Shown: positions 43,935 to 55,479, counted from the first letter of the stretch. The stretch: DNA of 64,000 bases from Gracilaria domingensis (GCA_022539475.1 VCMS01000144.1:151302-215301); one strand, 5' to 3'. Made by a program: numbers and translations. Notes: generated by a model from the letters alone, not told the origin.

Positions 43935-46033
43935 GTTTAGTTTTTCTGGGCGGGGTTGGCCGGCGACGGCAAACTCTGTCCAGAGTCGGAAACAGAATTC
44001 CTGGGTTCGGGGTTGGTCACAGTTACCCGTTCAGCCTGGGTCCGAGGTTGCTCAGTTCAAACGTTCTGTCCTGTAACAGGATTGCCAAACTTGGCCCTTT
44101 GCTCTTCATAATTCTTACTCGGAAGACGAGCACGGTCAGCTGGTGACAAGGAATCACACCACCCGATAATTTTCGGTAACTTCCGAGAGGACAGCACGCA
44201 CACAGGTGCAATATGACCGGGTCGGTAACAAATATGGCAGATGGTCGTCACCGACTTATTGAGAGATCGATTACCATCTGGCCGTCGTTGCGGTTGCGCA
44301 TTCACCCATCCTGGGCGTGAGAAACGGCTGCCGTTGTTGGCGTAAGCGAGTGGAGCGGCCTGTACTCTTGTTCCTCCCATATAGAGTGCGGGGTCACCTT
44401 CCGAGGTCGGAGTGGACGACGACGGAAGGTCAGAAGACCCGTACGAATCGGGAGCACTTCCAACGAAGTGGACTTTATCTAGATCCAGGTTTACGGAGTT
44501 TCCACGTTCCAAGGAGAGAGATGGGGATGACTCGTTGACGAGCAACGCTCTTGAGCGACGGGGTTTCGGCGGGCGCCGAGCACGGAGCACTTCGACTTCA
44601 GCCTGGGCATACTGGACCAATTCCAGATACGTAATCTTACGTCTCTCTTCGCGATATCGCGGCACCAAAGCCTGGATAGAAGGATCCCACCATCCACGAA
44701 CATCGTGCATCTCTTCTGAACGAAGTACACATTTCCACAGGGATGAAACGCTTTATTCAACCCTGTTGAGTAAACCGTTTCGGTCTCTTCAGTCTTCTCT
44801 TTCGTATCTCGTAGAGTGAGCTTCGCGTTGTGAGTCGCGCTTCCTGTTGCATAGGACCACAGGAGATATTGGACCGCTTCTGGCCAACAACTGACACTTC
44901 TCTCAGATGCACGGGACGACTCTTGGGACCGAGTTAAACTGATCTTCAGCCATCCCTGACAGAAAATAGGGTAAAGTGAGAAACGCTTGCGCCTCTTTCA
45001 TACCGAGAATGTCGGTTTCCTGCACAAAGCGGGCCAGGAAGTCCAGTACCAGAAATGGATCTTCGCCATCGAATTTCTTGGTAGAGACGATGTTCAGTCT
45101 TCTGATGTGTTCCTTCACCTTACCGGTGCTTCGCGAGGTGCCACTCGACGATGAATCGTCCAATCGGTAATAACGATACGATAACAGCTTCCTGTAGGGT
45201 AGATTCGTTGGTTTCAACTCCTTGAGTCCAAGATGACGTCTACCTTTCTTGCGAGAGCGAATCACTCCTTGAGTGGCATATGTCGCCTTCGACTTCGTCC
45301 CGTGGGATCTACTCTCATACCGTTCTCGGTCTTCCTTACTGTCCGAAGAACTGGAAGAAGCAGATTTCGCAGAGCGAACGCTAGAATTGGAACTAGATGA
45401 ATCCGAGTCATAACGGAGTTCCTTTTTGGATCATCGATTTCCGTGATACGGAGACTGGCGTGCCGAGAGCTTAGAAGCTTCTTCCTTAACATTCTTCGCA
45501 TCAGTTTCGTTTTCGATCCGGATGATCTCTTCGGGAGGAGACAACCTAGTGGTTAAGCGATCGATTTCAGCTCGATGCTCCTGAATAGAGGAATGGTAAG
45601 CTTGAACAAAAGCGGCTGGTGCACCCAGACTTTCCAAAATGGAATTCACGTCTTGACGTAAGACACGAATGTCATTGGTCGGATCTCCGATTTCAGCTTG
45701 GTCAAGCTTCCGTCTGAGATACTGCAGATCCTCGAACAACGAGTTTTGCGCGAGCTGACTGACACGCAGTTGAGCCTCGAGGTACGAGTATCCAGGGGTT
45801 TCAACCACATCGTCTGGTCTCTCCGTGGCCAGAGTACCCGTAACGGGCGGAGCTCCTGTCGTATAAGCGGCCATCGGACCCGACGTGACTGACGAAGCTC
45901 TCCGGGGTTCCGGGACCTGTTCATTGTCAGGCAGCCTTGCAGGTACAGAGGCGCGAGAACGCGGAGGCCTAGGCAGAGGCACACCAGCATCTCTGGCCAC
46001 ACCGTTTCGAGAGTTCGGCGCAGGTGGCGCCAT
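43935..46033 (-). pseudogene. E3 gag, frameshifted
   Basis: ATG at 46033 (MAPPAPNSRNGVARDAG). Open pieces: 46033-45431 (with the Gln where E2 has a stop, and the coiled-coil-like IDRLTTRLSPPEEIIRIEN), 45265-44903 (FLARFVQETDILGMKEAQAF) and 44710-44057 (CCHC knuckle CHICYRPGHIAPVC, complete). The final part (about 44040-43935) ends PAQKN and TAA. Several frameshifts divide it. It matches E2 gag across its length. Confidence 0.85.
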
Positions 46034-46228
46034 ACCGGGCCACGGTGTACCAAAAAGCGGTAAGATCAAATTAACAACGAGAGGTCTGGATACTCCAAAC
46101 AGTAAGTAACGAACAAAAAATAAAACACTCTAGAGAGCCCACTGTTCCACAGTAGCTTCCCAAAAACCAATTGATCACTAATCGTGATACTCCTCGACAA
46201 GAAAGAGAACGAAAGAAAGAATCCAACC

Positions 46229-46248
46229 CGTTCTAAGTCGGGAGACCA
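46229..46248 (-). other. E3 primer-binding site
   Basis: TGGTCTCCCGACTTAGAACG on the minus strand, two bases inside the LTR, identical to the E2 site. Confidence 0.6.
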
Positions 46249-46250
46249 CT

Positions 46251-47218
46251 TGCAGAGCAAAACCCCAGCGTTGGGTTCGTCTCTCAAGGCGTTCGAGTCC
46301 TTGCCCTCTAGACGAGGTGAACTCAGTGGTGCGACCTCCGAACAAGGATAGTGCGGGTGTAAGACCGCCCGTGGTACGGGATATACCTACGGAGATTGAG
46401 GGGTGAACGGGCCTGATCCAGGAGTTCGGCGAAAATTGACGGCATGGTCGAGAGGAAAGGTACCGTAGAGCGGTGTAAGCCCTAGGTAGAAGGGGGAAAA
46501 AGAAGGGAAAAACAAAAGAGGAACCCTCTGCGGGGTGTGTGTCAAGCAGCAACAGCCCGGCGACGGGAGACGGGAGTTGTGTATTAAGCCCACGCCGCAG
46601 TAACTCTGTACAGAGACGGAAGAACCACCTGAAACAGGTAAGCAGTAATCTGCAAGAAATGACAAGTAAAACAACGGTCCGAAGACGGAAATAAGCCCGA
46701 GGACAACAGCTGTGTAGGTCAGTAGTGCCTGAATGATCCCGAAGGATGAATCCAGTCCGTACCGTACGCAGTGACCCTCCTGAGGGAGTTGTGCACTTCG
46801 CGCAGGCGAACTTGGTTCAGAGCCGAACTCGGTTACCCTTTACTGAAGGAAGAGGTGACCGGGAGGTCACCTCTTATACCGCAACCGATAAATTAGTTAA
46901 ACTAAATTAAATAATCTAATGCACACCTAAGCAGGTCCATACACGTGGTGCACGTGACAACCCGCGGCAGCGGCCGTAAATTATCGGACAATCATAACAA
47001 AACATGTGTGAGCACACCCATCCCTACACACGCGTACACGCGACCAATACTCATCTGCGCCACGTCATGGCCGACCCCTCAGGGTACCGTACCTCAATAC
47101 TGCCGAAAGCATCACATCCGTGGGCCAATACTCATACATTCCGAGTACCCGGAATCATTACTATCAGAGATTTATGAAGACCTGTCGCTTGTATCGGGCG
47201 AGCACGTTTTGCTGTACA
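46251..47218 (-). repeat. E3 5' LTR
   Basis: On the minus strand it runs from TGTACAGCAAAACGTGCTCG to GTTTTGCTCTGCA, clearly related to the E2 LTRs but more diverged. No second LTR is present, so no target duplication can be tested. Confidence 0.9.
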
Positions 47219-48200
47219 CGGTCCGTTAAAATGTACTCTCATCGATCGGCGTCATCTGATGCTCGGCAATGAACCCGTTCTAAACTCTGTCCTCGCATCA
47301 GAAGGATTCAATCCCATTGGTCTAGAGGCCATCACTAGTACTGCACCTCATGCTTCTCACCGCCTCGTTCCCACTTCGAATTGGCGTGCCACGTCTCGTT
47401 TTTCCGCGTATCATCCGCTCGGAAGAACTGTGTTTGTATTGGAAGACGTGCCAGTCACGGAAACGCGCGACGGATGTTCGTATTTTTATCTCACGGACGG
47501 AACGCAGCAGTCATGCCGCAACCCGTGCCACCGGAAACAGTACGGGTGGATAACCCTGGCGCGCCGTGGACGTCGCGCACTCTAGAAGGGGGTTCTGTAG
47601 TATAGTGAAGTCAGAGCTGTGGTATTGTTGACCCGATCGGTATGGCAGGTAAGAAGGGGTGCGTCAGAGGCTGGCTGAACATGGGAGGTGTCCCACGTGT
47701 GAGGAGATGGGACGCCATGCGAACTTGTACGATAGGAACTACACGTAGAATAGTTGCAGATAGATGGCACTCGCTCCACCTCTGGATATTTTTGGCACGT
47801 GGCGAGGGTACCGATTCGGACTGTACGCGGTGAGTTGCAGTGTCGAGGTGCTACTTATGCACCTCCGCTCCTCCCGTACGCCCAACTAGTAAAGGGCAAG
47901 CACCACCGTCCCAAACTACTAGTTCGCTAAAGCACACCTGCCATACTATACCGTGCGGGACAATTACTAGGTTTAAAAGCCGTTCGGACTCAACGAGTGT
48001 ATCTCGACCGCTCCTGACGCTCCCAACCGCCTAGTTTCGCTACGACCGCCCGGTACTGGCGTTCGTTTCCACGCGCTACACTTATACCAGACCGCATCAC
48101 GGGACTACACGCCCCGCTTACGAACTTACGCGGATCGCGCCTCTAGAACTCTTTCGCCTGACGGCGCTATCTCATAACAGTGGATGGACGCACGACCATT
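47219..48200. other. Region with uncertain LTR-like remnants
   Basis: A 108-codon frame at 47259-47585 has no recognisable domain. AGAAGGGGG followed by TGTAGTATAGTG (47586-47607) resembles a PPT and LTR start, but no partner LTR was found. I see no supported gene. Confidence 0.35.
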
Positions 48201-48211
48201 ATGTTTCTAAC

Positions 48212-48685
48212 GTGTTTGTCTTTAGCCCGACTGGGATTATAATTGCATGTGGTCTAAACGCTCTGAGGTCAGTGCATCACTCGACTATTGCAGAGGCTTC
48301 TGACGTGTACGACATATTGGATACAGCCCACAGGAAATGGGGTGGAGGTTGCATCATTGATTCGGCCTTTGCCAGAGCTCGTCATTCTTTCCTAGTGAAG
48401 AGCAGCCCTTGTATGGTAACAATTGCCTAAAGTGCTTCTGAGCTAGAGATTGGAAAGCAGGCGACCTCACTTAGACAGAGTGCGGTGAGAAGAATGAGAG
48501 GAAGGAAGTCCGCCTTCCCCAGAGTTCTCGATCGCATGAAATACGAGGGCTACGGAGAAAGGAAGATGTTTCTGACAGCAATTGTACTTTTGTTTAATCT
48601 CAGAACTCGAAGAGTTGGCCTCAACCAGATTCCCACGGAGTCTTTTTCCTCAGCTATGATCTTTGTCTTGAAAGCTTGGGTTTGA
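48212..48685 (+). pseudogene. PIF/Harbinger-type transposase C-terminal fragment
   Basis: One frame with a single TAA at 48428-48430. It contains TGIIIACGLNALRSVHHSTI, GGGCIIDSAFARARHSFLVK and, after the stop, ATSLRQSAVRRMRGRKSAFP and NLRTRRVGLNQIPTESF. This is the C-terminal part of a DDE_4 (Harbinger) nuclease: the Asp in IDSAF and the RQSAxRxMR to VGxNQI block are characteristic. The N-terminal half, with the first catalytic residues, is missing. It converges on, and overlaps by about 36 bp, the Myb-like gene. Confidence 0.75.
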
Positions 48686-49438
48686 CATATTGGCATTACC
48701 GCCTTGATTGGCAATCATGTTTAGCATCATCATGTTCATTCTGTTCTCGTTGTGGCGTTGATGTGCTTCCATCATTCTCTCGAACCTCTCACTCTCAGGA
48801 ATAGCTCTCTCATGCTCACGTTCTGCACGATCGGCCTCTAACTTGCGTTGTTCCTGCCGATTCTTCTGATCCTCCATGATTGATAATTTATAAAGTGTAA
48901 CGAAATATTCGTCCTCCTCGTCTTTCTTCCTTCGTGGATGAACGCGACGACGTGTGTTGAACATCGTAGCATTATTATTGGTGAATCGACCTACTTGAAT
49001 GGCACCATGTTCTGTGATATCCTCCACCTCTTTCGCATCCTTCCCCAACTCTTCATCAAGGTCTGTCGTCTTTTCCAGTTTTGCAGCGTCCTCGACACCA
49101 AACTCGTCCTCAGCCTGTGCATTTCCAATCTCAGACTTTTCTTTAATAAGTCCATGTATACGCTTTGCACGCTGAACCCCCGATGGGCAGTGAGAGTTCC
49201 CTGTAGAAACCTTCTGACGGTGGAGCCCTGCGAATTTACGGCGCAAAGAATCTACATTTCGCATACAGGCAGGGTAGACATCCAAGTGGTTTGAGGCAAC
49301 TGACTTGCATCCAATGTGTCCAATTAGCAAGAAATGTTTGATAATATCAAGCAGGCAATTAACTTCCTGCTTGGTGAACCGATACCCTCGCGCTGTGTTG
49401 GTCTTCTGTTTTTTCGGCGTATTCGTTGGCAGCGACAC
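48650..49438 (-). CDS. Myb/SANT-like (DUF6818-type) protein of a Harbinger element
   Basis: 262 residues, open throughout. The N-terminal third is a trihelix-like domain (GYRFTKQEVNCLLDIIKHFL, then CMRNVDSLRRKFAGLHRQKV and CPSGVQRAKRIHGLIKEKSE). The middle is acidic (AEDEFGVEDAAKLEKTTDLD). A charged helix follows (EQRKLEADRAEREHERAI), and the C-terminus is Met/Asn-rich. In Harbinger transposons a Myb-like protein assists nuclear import and binding of the transposase to DNA. The convergent layout with the transposase fragment supports this pairing. The reading frame is intact even though its transposase is broken. Confidence 0.7.
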   Translation of the reverse strand: MSLPTNTPKKQKTNTARGYRFTKQEVNCLLDIIKHFLLIGHIGCKSVASNHLDVYPACMRNVDSLRRKFAGLHRQKVSTGNSHCPSGVQRAKRIHGLIKEKSEIGNAQAEDEFGVEDAAKLEKTTDLDEELGKDAKEVEDITEHGAIQVGRFTNNNATMFNTRRRVHPRRKKDEEDEYFVTLYKLSIMEDQKNRQEQRKLEADRAEREHERAIPESERFERMMEAHQRHNENRMNMMMLNMIANQGGNANMSNPSFQDKDHS

Positions 49439-50739
49439 AAGATTGGGGAGGTTCGCTTTGCTCCTACGGTTGCCGGCATAGGGTCTTTGTTCTTCTAATG
49501 CAACGGTCCTTCGTGATTAAGAATCTTACTCCATATGTACAAAATAAGTCATCATACATGGTACACATGGTTAGAAAGCTGACATCAAGCGCTTTCTACT
49601 CATGTCAAAAGGACGGAGTGAAATGAGACATATCCGTTGCAATTTTAAAATCAATTTCATTCCGGTAATTCTGGCCTAAAAATAAATACAAACCGTTCAC
49701 GAGATATCCAGACATTCTTTCTGATGATACGAACATTCGTCACCGCCATGTACTCAACCGGCCATCCTTGCCCTGTTCACAGCGGTTCTATGCCGGATGA
49801 ATCTTGACTACGTTCTGTGCGGTGTAGAACAACTCCAAGAACAAGATCTTGAGACCACCTCTGACTGCACTGACTGCTCTTCCCACAATGACAGCGAAAA
49901 TGAGGAGGAAAGAAAAGCCAAAAACAATTTTGATACTGGTCGTGCCTACTCTCTGACTCCAAATAGTGACCTTAGTGAGACTGAAAAGACGCAGAATCGG
50001 CGAAACTACTTGACCAAGAATACCCTTGACCGGTACTATGAAGCCAACGAAGCGGTACGAACTGCGTACTGCGAGTCCGGTACGAACTGGGCCATGCGGG
50101 CGTGAAAATGTTTGGTCCATACTTTGGGATGCCAGCATCTACATTAAATCAGTAAAGTTGAACAGAATGCTCTTTTTTAGCTCTACAACTTTCATTTTGA
50201 GGCCCAAACAGCCTGAATTGAAGTGTTACGGCCATATCTTGGTGTCCCCCTTCTGTACATATAGAGTAATTAAAGTGGATCCGTACACAGATTCTCAGCG
50301 ATCTTTGCGGCGACATTTTGAACCTCGTTGTATTGATCCGGCGCAGCCGCGCCATCCGCGGAGGAGACCAGGAACATTGAACGTTGGTTGGTTGGCATCG
50401 AGGAAATGAATGAGAGAGGTATTAGAAATCGTTGGGTTGGGTTGAATAACAGCTGGGTTACAATGGATAAGTACAAAAACGGAGAGGCTCGAAGAAGGTT
50501 ACGAACCGACTGCATGTCTGTTGAGAAGCGCGAAGGGTGCGTTAGCGCCCGCGTTTTTTTCGTTTCGCGGAATCAAAAGCGTTGCTCTTGCGGTCAAGAG
50601 GTTCTTGTTCTCGACGGAAAAATGAGATGAAAGCACACCGATGACCTGGAATCTCTGGTCAAGGTCGGTGGCGTTGTTGATTTATTGTTTGTATCTTCTG
50701 CGTGTACACGCCAGCCAGACAGCGTGCCAATTTTGTTTC
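49439..50739. other. Region without recognised genes
   Basis: A 102-codon frame at 49797-50105 is acidic (SENEEERKAKNNFDTG) with no recognisable domain; I do not call it a gene. The 3' LTR of the Copia element should lie here, but no boundary was found. Confidence 0.35.
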
Positions 50740-51422
50740 TCAAAACCGTTCAAGAGTTGCTAGCGTCTCAAAGGTTCGGTGCGTGCCAACAGACCTCCTG
50801 ACGCTAGCGGATCTTGAAACGCTTTGGAACATCAGTAGGTGGACGTTGTATTCGAAAGTCCTTGGTTTCTGTGCGTTGGTCATTATATCCGCCGGCATTT
50901 GTGGAGAGGGACCGTGCTTGACCTTGACGTTGTTTCTGTCGATATGGTGTCGCAAGAAATGATGACGCAAGTCAATATACTTGCGCCGCTCAGTCGCTCC
51001 GGCGTTAAGAGCGGCTGCTATTGCAGCTTGACTGTCTAAGATCAGCGGTGTTAGTGATTTGAGTTGAAACCCCATAAATGCAAGGATAAGTTTGAACAGT
51101 ATGGTGTCTCGTGTTGCAGAAGTGGCTGTTATATATATTGCGCTTCACAAGTGGATAATGCAGGCACGTTCTGTTGCTTAGAAGACCAGTCAATCAAGTG
51201 GTCGTGTAGAAAATGTGCTGCACTGGATGTAGATCGGCGATTACCGGAGTCTCCAGCAAAATCAGAATGGGTGAATGTGACCAGCGGTTGGTTATCTGCG
51301 ACGGTGTTGAGCTGTATTTTGGGATAGTACAGTCTGTAGTCCTGTGTTTGTTTAAGATATCGAGCAACGGATTTCAAGTGCTTCCAATGGCGGTCTGTTG
51401 GCGCTGTGAGGGCAAGTGCCAC
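50740..51422 (-). pseudogene. Copia RNase H
   Basis: 51129-51422 has HWKHLKSVARYLKQTQDYRL, FTHSDFAGDSGNRRSTSSAA and SSKQQNVPALSTCEAQYI, and 50740-51075 has LILDSQAAIAAALNAGATER, YIDLRHHFLRHHI and ADIMTNAQ. These are the standard Copia RNase H blocks. They are divided by frameshifts. Confidence 0.85.
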
Positions 51423-51444
51423 TTTTGAGGTGATGAATGCTATA

Positions 51445-52125
51445 TCAGGTCATGTGCAGTCTGCGAGCCATCGCAGACACCTCACTACTTCGCAGTACTA
51501 ACTTTTGGATTCTGATGATATCGTGTCGCTGTCGTTTGGTGGATGATACCCTAGTTTTCGCCGTGAAAGGGTGTTTCTTTCCATTAGCGTTTTTGAGTCC
51601 GAGGATTTGGAGAATTTGTTTTACATTTTGTGGTTGTGATACTGAGACCGAACCGTCGGTATGAGTGGTAATGTTCCACCCAAGATATTGTTTTGATGTA
51701 TCGAGTCTGCGAATGTCGTACTTTTGTAGGAGCTGTTTAAAGAGCGGGTTCACAAGGTGTTTGTGAGTGGAGGTTACGATGAATTCATCAATATTGAGAC
51801 ACAATATTGTGTAAGTGCTTGTCTTCTCTCTTCTGATGAACAGGGCAGGGTCGTTCTCAGATTGGATGAAGCCAAGATGTTTCAGATATTTACACGCTTC
51901 TGATAAGAATGTATACCTCGCCGGTGGTGTGCCATACAGATTAAGGAGGAGTTGGCCTCGTTTTGTGGGGTGCTTATACGTGCCATCAAATTGTGGATGT
52001 TGCTGCGCGAAAACTGGGTTGTGGCTGTTGTATTATTCATGCGTGAATACTGAAGTGATATCGAAATGTTCGAGAACAAGGTTATGTTGTACCTTGAGGG
52101 CGAGCAATAGCCTTACAGTTGGTTT
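51445..52125 (-). pseudogene. Copia reverse transcriptase
   Basis: The segment down to 51805 contains LLLNLYGTPPARYTFLSEAC and LGFIQSENDPALFIRREK with stops. 51445-51804 has the active-site region as CLNIDEFIVTS, where Copia elements normally have YVDD; the first catalytic Asp is kept but the second is Glu. KYDIRRLDTSKQYLGWNIT follows. The enzyme is dead. Confidence 0.8.
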
Positions 52126-53018
52126 CTAAGAGAGATGAGCTCCTGTGCGAGATGGATCGTAGTCGGTCAATGGGTTCATTCTATCTCCCCTAACGGGACA
52201 GCGTGCTTTGTATCCTGTGACGTTGCCATGAGCGTCGCGTTTGTATCTGTATGTCATGTTTAGAGGAATTAATCGTTGCGGTAACTTTTCTTTGGGAAGC
52301 CATTGGATAGCATTCATTTCATCGAGTTTTGAAAGTTCTGAATTGTGCGCTTGTGCCCATTTCGCCACGTCGGGATAACTTTGGGCCAGTTTTCTGGTTG
52401 CAGGGGCTGGCGTGTGCTCGTTAATTTCCTTTGGTGTGGGGTGTGGTATATGGGACTTGAATGCTGTCGATTGCATTTCTACTGAGTCTTGATTTTTGGA
52501 ATATGGATGGAAGTTGATCGATGGTACTTGGATCTTCTTTCCTGTCCCTATGGCCATTATCATGATATTCTGGGGATTGATACCAAGCATATATCTGCAC
52601 GGAATTTCGCGGCTATCAAGTTTGTTTTGTTGGTCTGTGTCCACGGGGTGAAGTGCGTACCCTACTTGGCCCAATGCAAACATTCGTCTTGGTTTGGCTG
52701 GGTTACCAAGTAGCGCTTCGTAGGGTGTTTGTCTGGTTGCCGTGTGTGGTGTTAGATTATATTTGAAGGCAACGTCGCGGACAGCGTCCTCCCAGTATTC
52801 GTTTCCTAGGTTGCTGTGGATGAGATTTGCTCGCGCTGCGGACATAAGGGTTTGGTTCACTCGCTCCGCAATTGAGTTCTGTTACGGCGTGTAGGAAGTG
52901 GCTGTGTAATGGAGTGTGCCTTGATTAAGAAGTTGGTTTTGTAGATCCTTGCCCAGGTATTCTTTTGCGTTATCCGAGGTGAATATTGCTGGATAGTGCC
53001 CTACAAGAAATTTTTTCA
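52126..53018 (-). pseudogene. Copia integrase C-terminal part and RT start
   Basis: 52882-53018 carries KFLVGHYPAIFTSDNAKEYL (second Asp of the DDE core). After a TAA, 52126-52860 continues with VNQTLMSAARANLIHSNLGN, EYWEDAVRDVAFKYNLTPHT, TPYEALLGNPAKPRRMF and the RT entry (VAKWAQAHNSELSKLDEMNA, IPLNMTYRYKRDAHGNVTGY). The open frame upstream of 53019 is MITE sequence. Confidence 0.85.
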
Positions 53019-53391
53019 TTTTTGTGAGTGCAGATGGAGTGCATCTTTCGAGGTGTTCAGCCTCTAACTGCACTCCGTCTGTACGCCATCCGCGTTCCAA
53101 TGTGCACCCTTGGCAGTGCATTTTATTTTTTTAATAGTTTATTTCATTATTGTGAGTGCGCGTGGAGTGCAAACTGAGATCGTGGGGGGCAAATTATGGA
53201 CAATGTGGGCGCAGATGGAGTGCAACATGTATCGCGTGCGCTCTAAGTGCGCTCCATGTGCTTAGCGGGCGTCCTCCAACGAGACACTGCGAAATTAAGC
53301 TGCAATCGCACATTGATCGCACTCAATGCGCCATCCGTTTGGCGTCCATGTATTATCCATTGGTGCCATCCAACCTCAAATTGCACTCCCT
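53019..53391. mobile_element. MITE inside Copia integrase
   Basis: 373 bp flanked by the 8-bp direct repeat TTTTTTCA (53011-53018 and 53392-53399). Ends carry GTGAGTGCA and, inverted, GGGAGTGCA; GAGTGCA and its complement recur many times inside. Removal of the insert would make the integrase sequence continuous (GKFLKK on one side, MKKFLVGH on the other). An 8-bp duplication fits hAT-type mobilisation. Confidence 0.8.
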
Positions 53392-53603
53392 TTTTTTCAA
53401 AAATTTCCCATAGGGGTGGCCGGTGATGTTTTGGAAGAATTTGGACACAAATGCATATGTCTTGGCGAGTTCTTTTCTATTGGGGCTGAAGCGAATATAT
53501 ATGTCCCGGCTATGGATGTCTATGAAGGTTGTGAAGTATTTGTTGCGGTGGGTCAATGATTGCGGCAATGGACCGCACACATCCGACGTTAATGCCTTTT
53601 TTA
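53392..53603 (-). pseudogene. Copia integrase N-terminal part
   Basis: ALTSDVCGPLPQSLTHRNKY and FTTFIDIHSRDIYIRF give the first catalytic Asp (SDVCGP) and the following core. The end GHPYGKFLKK runs into the MITE. At about 53603 the frame passes into LTR sequence. Confidence 0.85.
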
Positions 53604-54080
53604 GAGCAAAACGCCCTTTGTGGGGATGCACCGAGGTGTTCTTCATGGTTTGTTGATCCGTTACCGGCTTCGGCACCTCATGTTATGAGAGTCTACTGTG
53701 GTAGTGGCCCTATTTTGGGGTATGCCTAGGAAGTGTAGTGTTTCTGCACACGTGTGCTGAGTTGGCCCGATGGTGAGTGCGCCATGGCAAGCCTGTGACG
53801 GTGTCACACGTGTAGGATGTTGGCGGGCAGCGCCGGAGAGTTAGATATTTCTAGTTGATATTTTCAAGTGCCCTATATAGGTGGCGGCACTTGCCGCCAC
53901 TGCACGGGAATTAAACCTCAAGGAGGCTTCTGGCTCTGAATTTCTTGCCGCTTGTGAACGGTCTTCGTCCCTAATCGGGCAAACCGCCGCAATTCCGGGC
54001 TAGTCATCCGACCTCTACCACTGAAGAGTTCTAGACCGTCGTCACGGCATCTTTTGTTGTTTCTTTGCTATTATTTCCGT
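53604..54080 (+). repeat. Family 3 LTR fragment interrupted by G2
   Basis: TAGAGCAAAACGCCC at 53602 lacks the initial TG of the family 3 LTR start. The rest (TGATCCGTTACCGGCTT, CCCTATATAGGTGGC, CTAATCGGGCAAACC) matches 39260-40012. The LTR is cut at 54080 where G2 begins (flank TATTTCCGT); the remaining end should lie beyond G2, outside the window. Confidence 0.8.
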
Positions 54081-54549
54081 CGTCTGTGTTCTGCAAAGTG
54101 GAATAAAGTCTGTTCGGTTTGGAAACTAAGCTAGTTTTGGGGCTATTTGGGGCGCGCGAGGGGGTGGCAGAGGCTGGCACTCAAAAAAATTGAGAAATTT
54201 TGGAATATTAAATTCCATTTCGCGCAGTTTAGTTCTTGGGTCCCCTAGTTTTTGTAGAGGTTCTACTTCGCCGCACCACCCCATTCACTCTTTTCCGCGA
54301 CCATCTCTCAAAACTGCACTCGTGCTAGTTTGCGTTTCCATTTTCTCCCATGTTGCAATGCCAATCGCAACTCATCCCACCTCAATCATCCCATCACTTC
54401 TTCCCAGTCCGCACCACCCCCGCTATTTACCAATTTCTTGCCCATCACGCGTTTGCATCCTCTCTCTCCGTCTCCGCAAACGTCATTTTGTAGAAGTCAG
54501 GGGGACAACTCTCTCCCTTCTCGTATACCCGCCTCGCCCCAAAACAGCT

Positions 54550-55479
54550 TCAAATCCGTCTCATCCTTCTCTCCTCCTGTCCCCTCAGAATCTCCTTCGC
54601 AGTCCGCGCTACCTCCGTCGCACTCCTAAACCCCGTCACCACCGGAGCTCCGACTTCCTCCCGCGGCACCTCCTCCACCACCTTCTTCATCTCCTTACGC
54701 CTCTTCTTCAGACGGCTCTTCCCATCCCCAACCCCAACACCCTTTGTCTTCGGTGTCACAGGGGACCCCTTCTGCACTGCCACCCTTCCCACACTTCCCT
54801 TCTCCGTCTTTCTCTCCATACCTCCTTTCACCGTCTCCTCTTCCACCAATCTTTGCCTCTTGCCCGGCTCCTTCACCTCCTTCTCCAGCACGTCCAACCT
54901 CTCGTTCAGAACCCTATTCTCCTCCCGCAACTCTCCAACCTCCCTTCCCGCACACTCTACTATCCCATACACATGATTTCTCATCTCCACTCCCAATACC
55001 GACAACGAATTCCGCGGGCTCGAAATCGCCTCAACCGAAACACCACTACCACCCCCACTCAGCACCACACCGCCCATTTCCGTTACAATCTCCACAATTC
55101 CATCGTCTAGTTGCTCCTTCATCACCAACCCCAACATCCCCACCCTCGCCTTCATCTCCCCCACAAACCGCATCTCCCTGTCACCCTCTCCGCCCCCACT
55201 CTCTATCTGGTCTCCAACCTCTAACTGACTCAGATGCACCCCATCCCTTTTCTCCATTGCGACCCCCTCCACCTCCAATTCTACACCCTTCTCCACCTCA
55301 TCACCATCCCCTCTCCTCGCCTCACACTTCTTTCCTTCATCGGACACTTCCTTCTTCTGCGACATCCGACCAGCCGCCGTAATCACGTCCTCTTCCCGCT
55401 TTGGTGACGGCGTCGGCGGTACCTCCTTCCCCTCCAACAGCGCCAACAGCTCCTCATCCTTCACGTATCTGTTCGACAT
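54550..55479 (-). CDS. Coiled-coil protein of unknown function (G2 copy)
   Basis: 309 residues from MSNRYVKDEELLALLEGKEV, colinear with the G1 copy (8939-9868), without indels that break the frame. The same coiled-coil region and basic patch are present; the C-terminus differs slightly (RRMRRI). An alternative start upstream would add 32 residues including a Leu run, but this ATG is better supported. Role unknown: a structural or DNA-associated accessory protein of the element is possible. Confidence 0.65.
   Translation of the reverse strand: MSNRYVKDEELLALLEGKEVPPTPSPKREEDVITAAGRMSQKKEVSDEGKKCEARRGDGDEVEKGVELEVEGVAMEKRDGVHLSQLEVGDQIESGGGEGDREMRFVGEMKARVGMLGLVMKEQLDDGIVEIVTEMGGVVLSGGGSGVSVEAISSPRNSLSVLGVEMRNHVYGIVECAGREVGELREENRVLNERLDVLEKEVKEPGKRQRLVEEETVKGGMERKTEKGSVGRVAVQKGSPVTPKTKGVGVGDGKSRLKKRRKEMKKVVEEVPREEVGAPVVTGFRSATEVARTAKEILRGQEERRMRRI

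Larger units (their letters stand above)
41345..47218 (-). mobile_element. Ty3/Gypsy element E3, 3' truncated
   Basis: In minus-strand order: 5' LTR (47218-46251), PBS, gag, protease, RT and RNase H, stopping at about 41345 just after ADALSRS. Integrase, chromodomain, accessory ORF and 3' LTR are missing. It is closely related to E2 along its length. Confidence 0.9.
50740..53603 (-). mobile_element. Ty1/Copia retrotransposon pol, decayed
   Basis: Minus-strand order integrase, RT, RNase H in the Copia arrangement, with frameshifts and stops and a MITE inside integrase (53019-53391). The 5' part (gag, protease) is cut off at about 53603 by a family 3 LTR. Confidence 0.85.

Noticed and set aside
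47259-47585. 108-codon gene
   Set aside because: No homology recognised, no repeat of the frame elsewhere in the window and LTR-like sequence follows.
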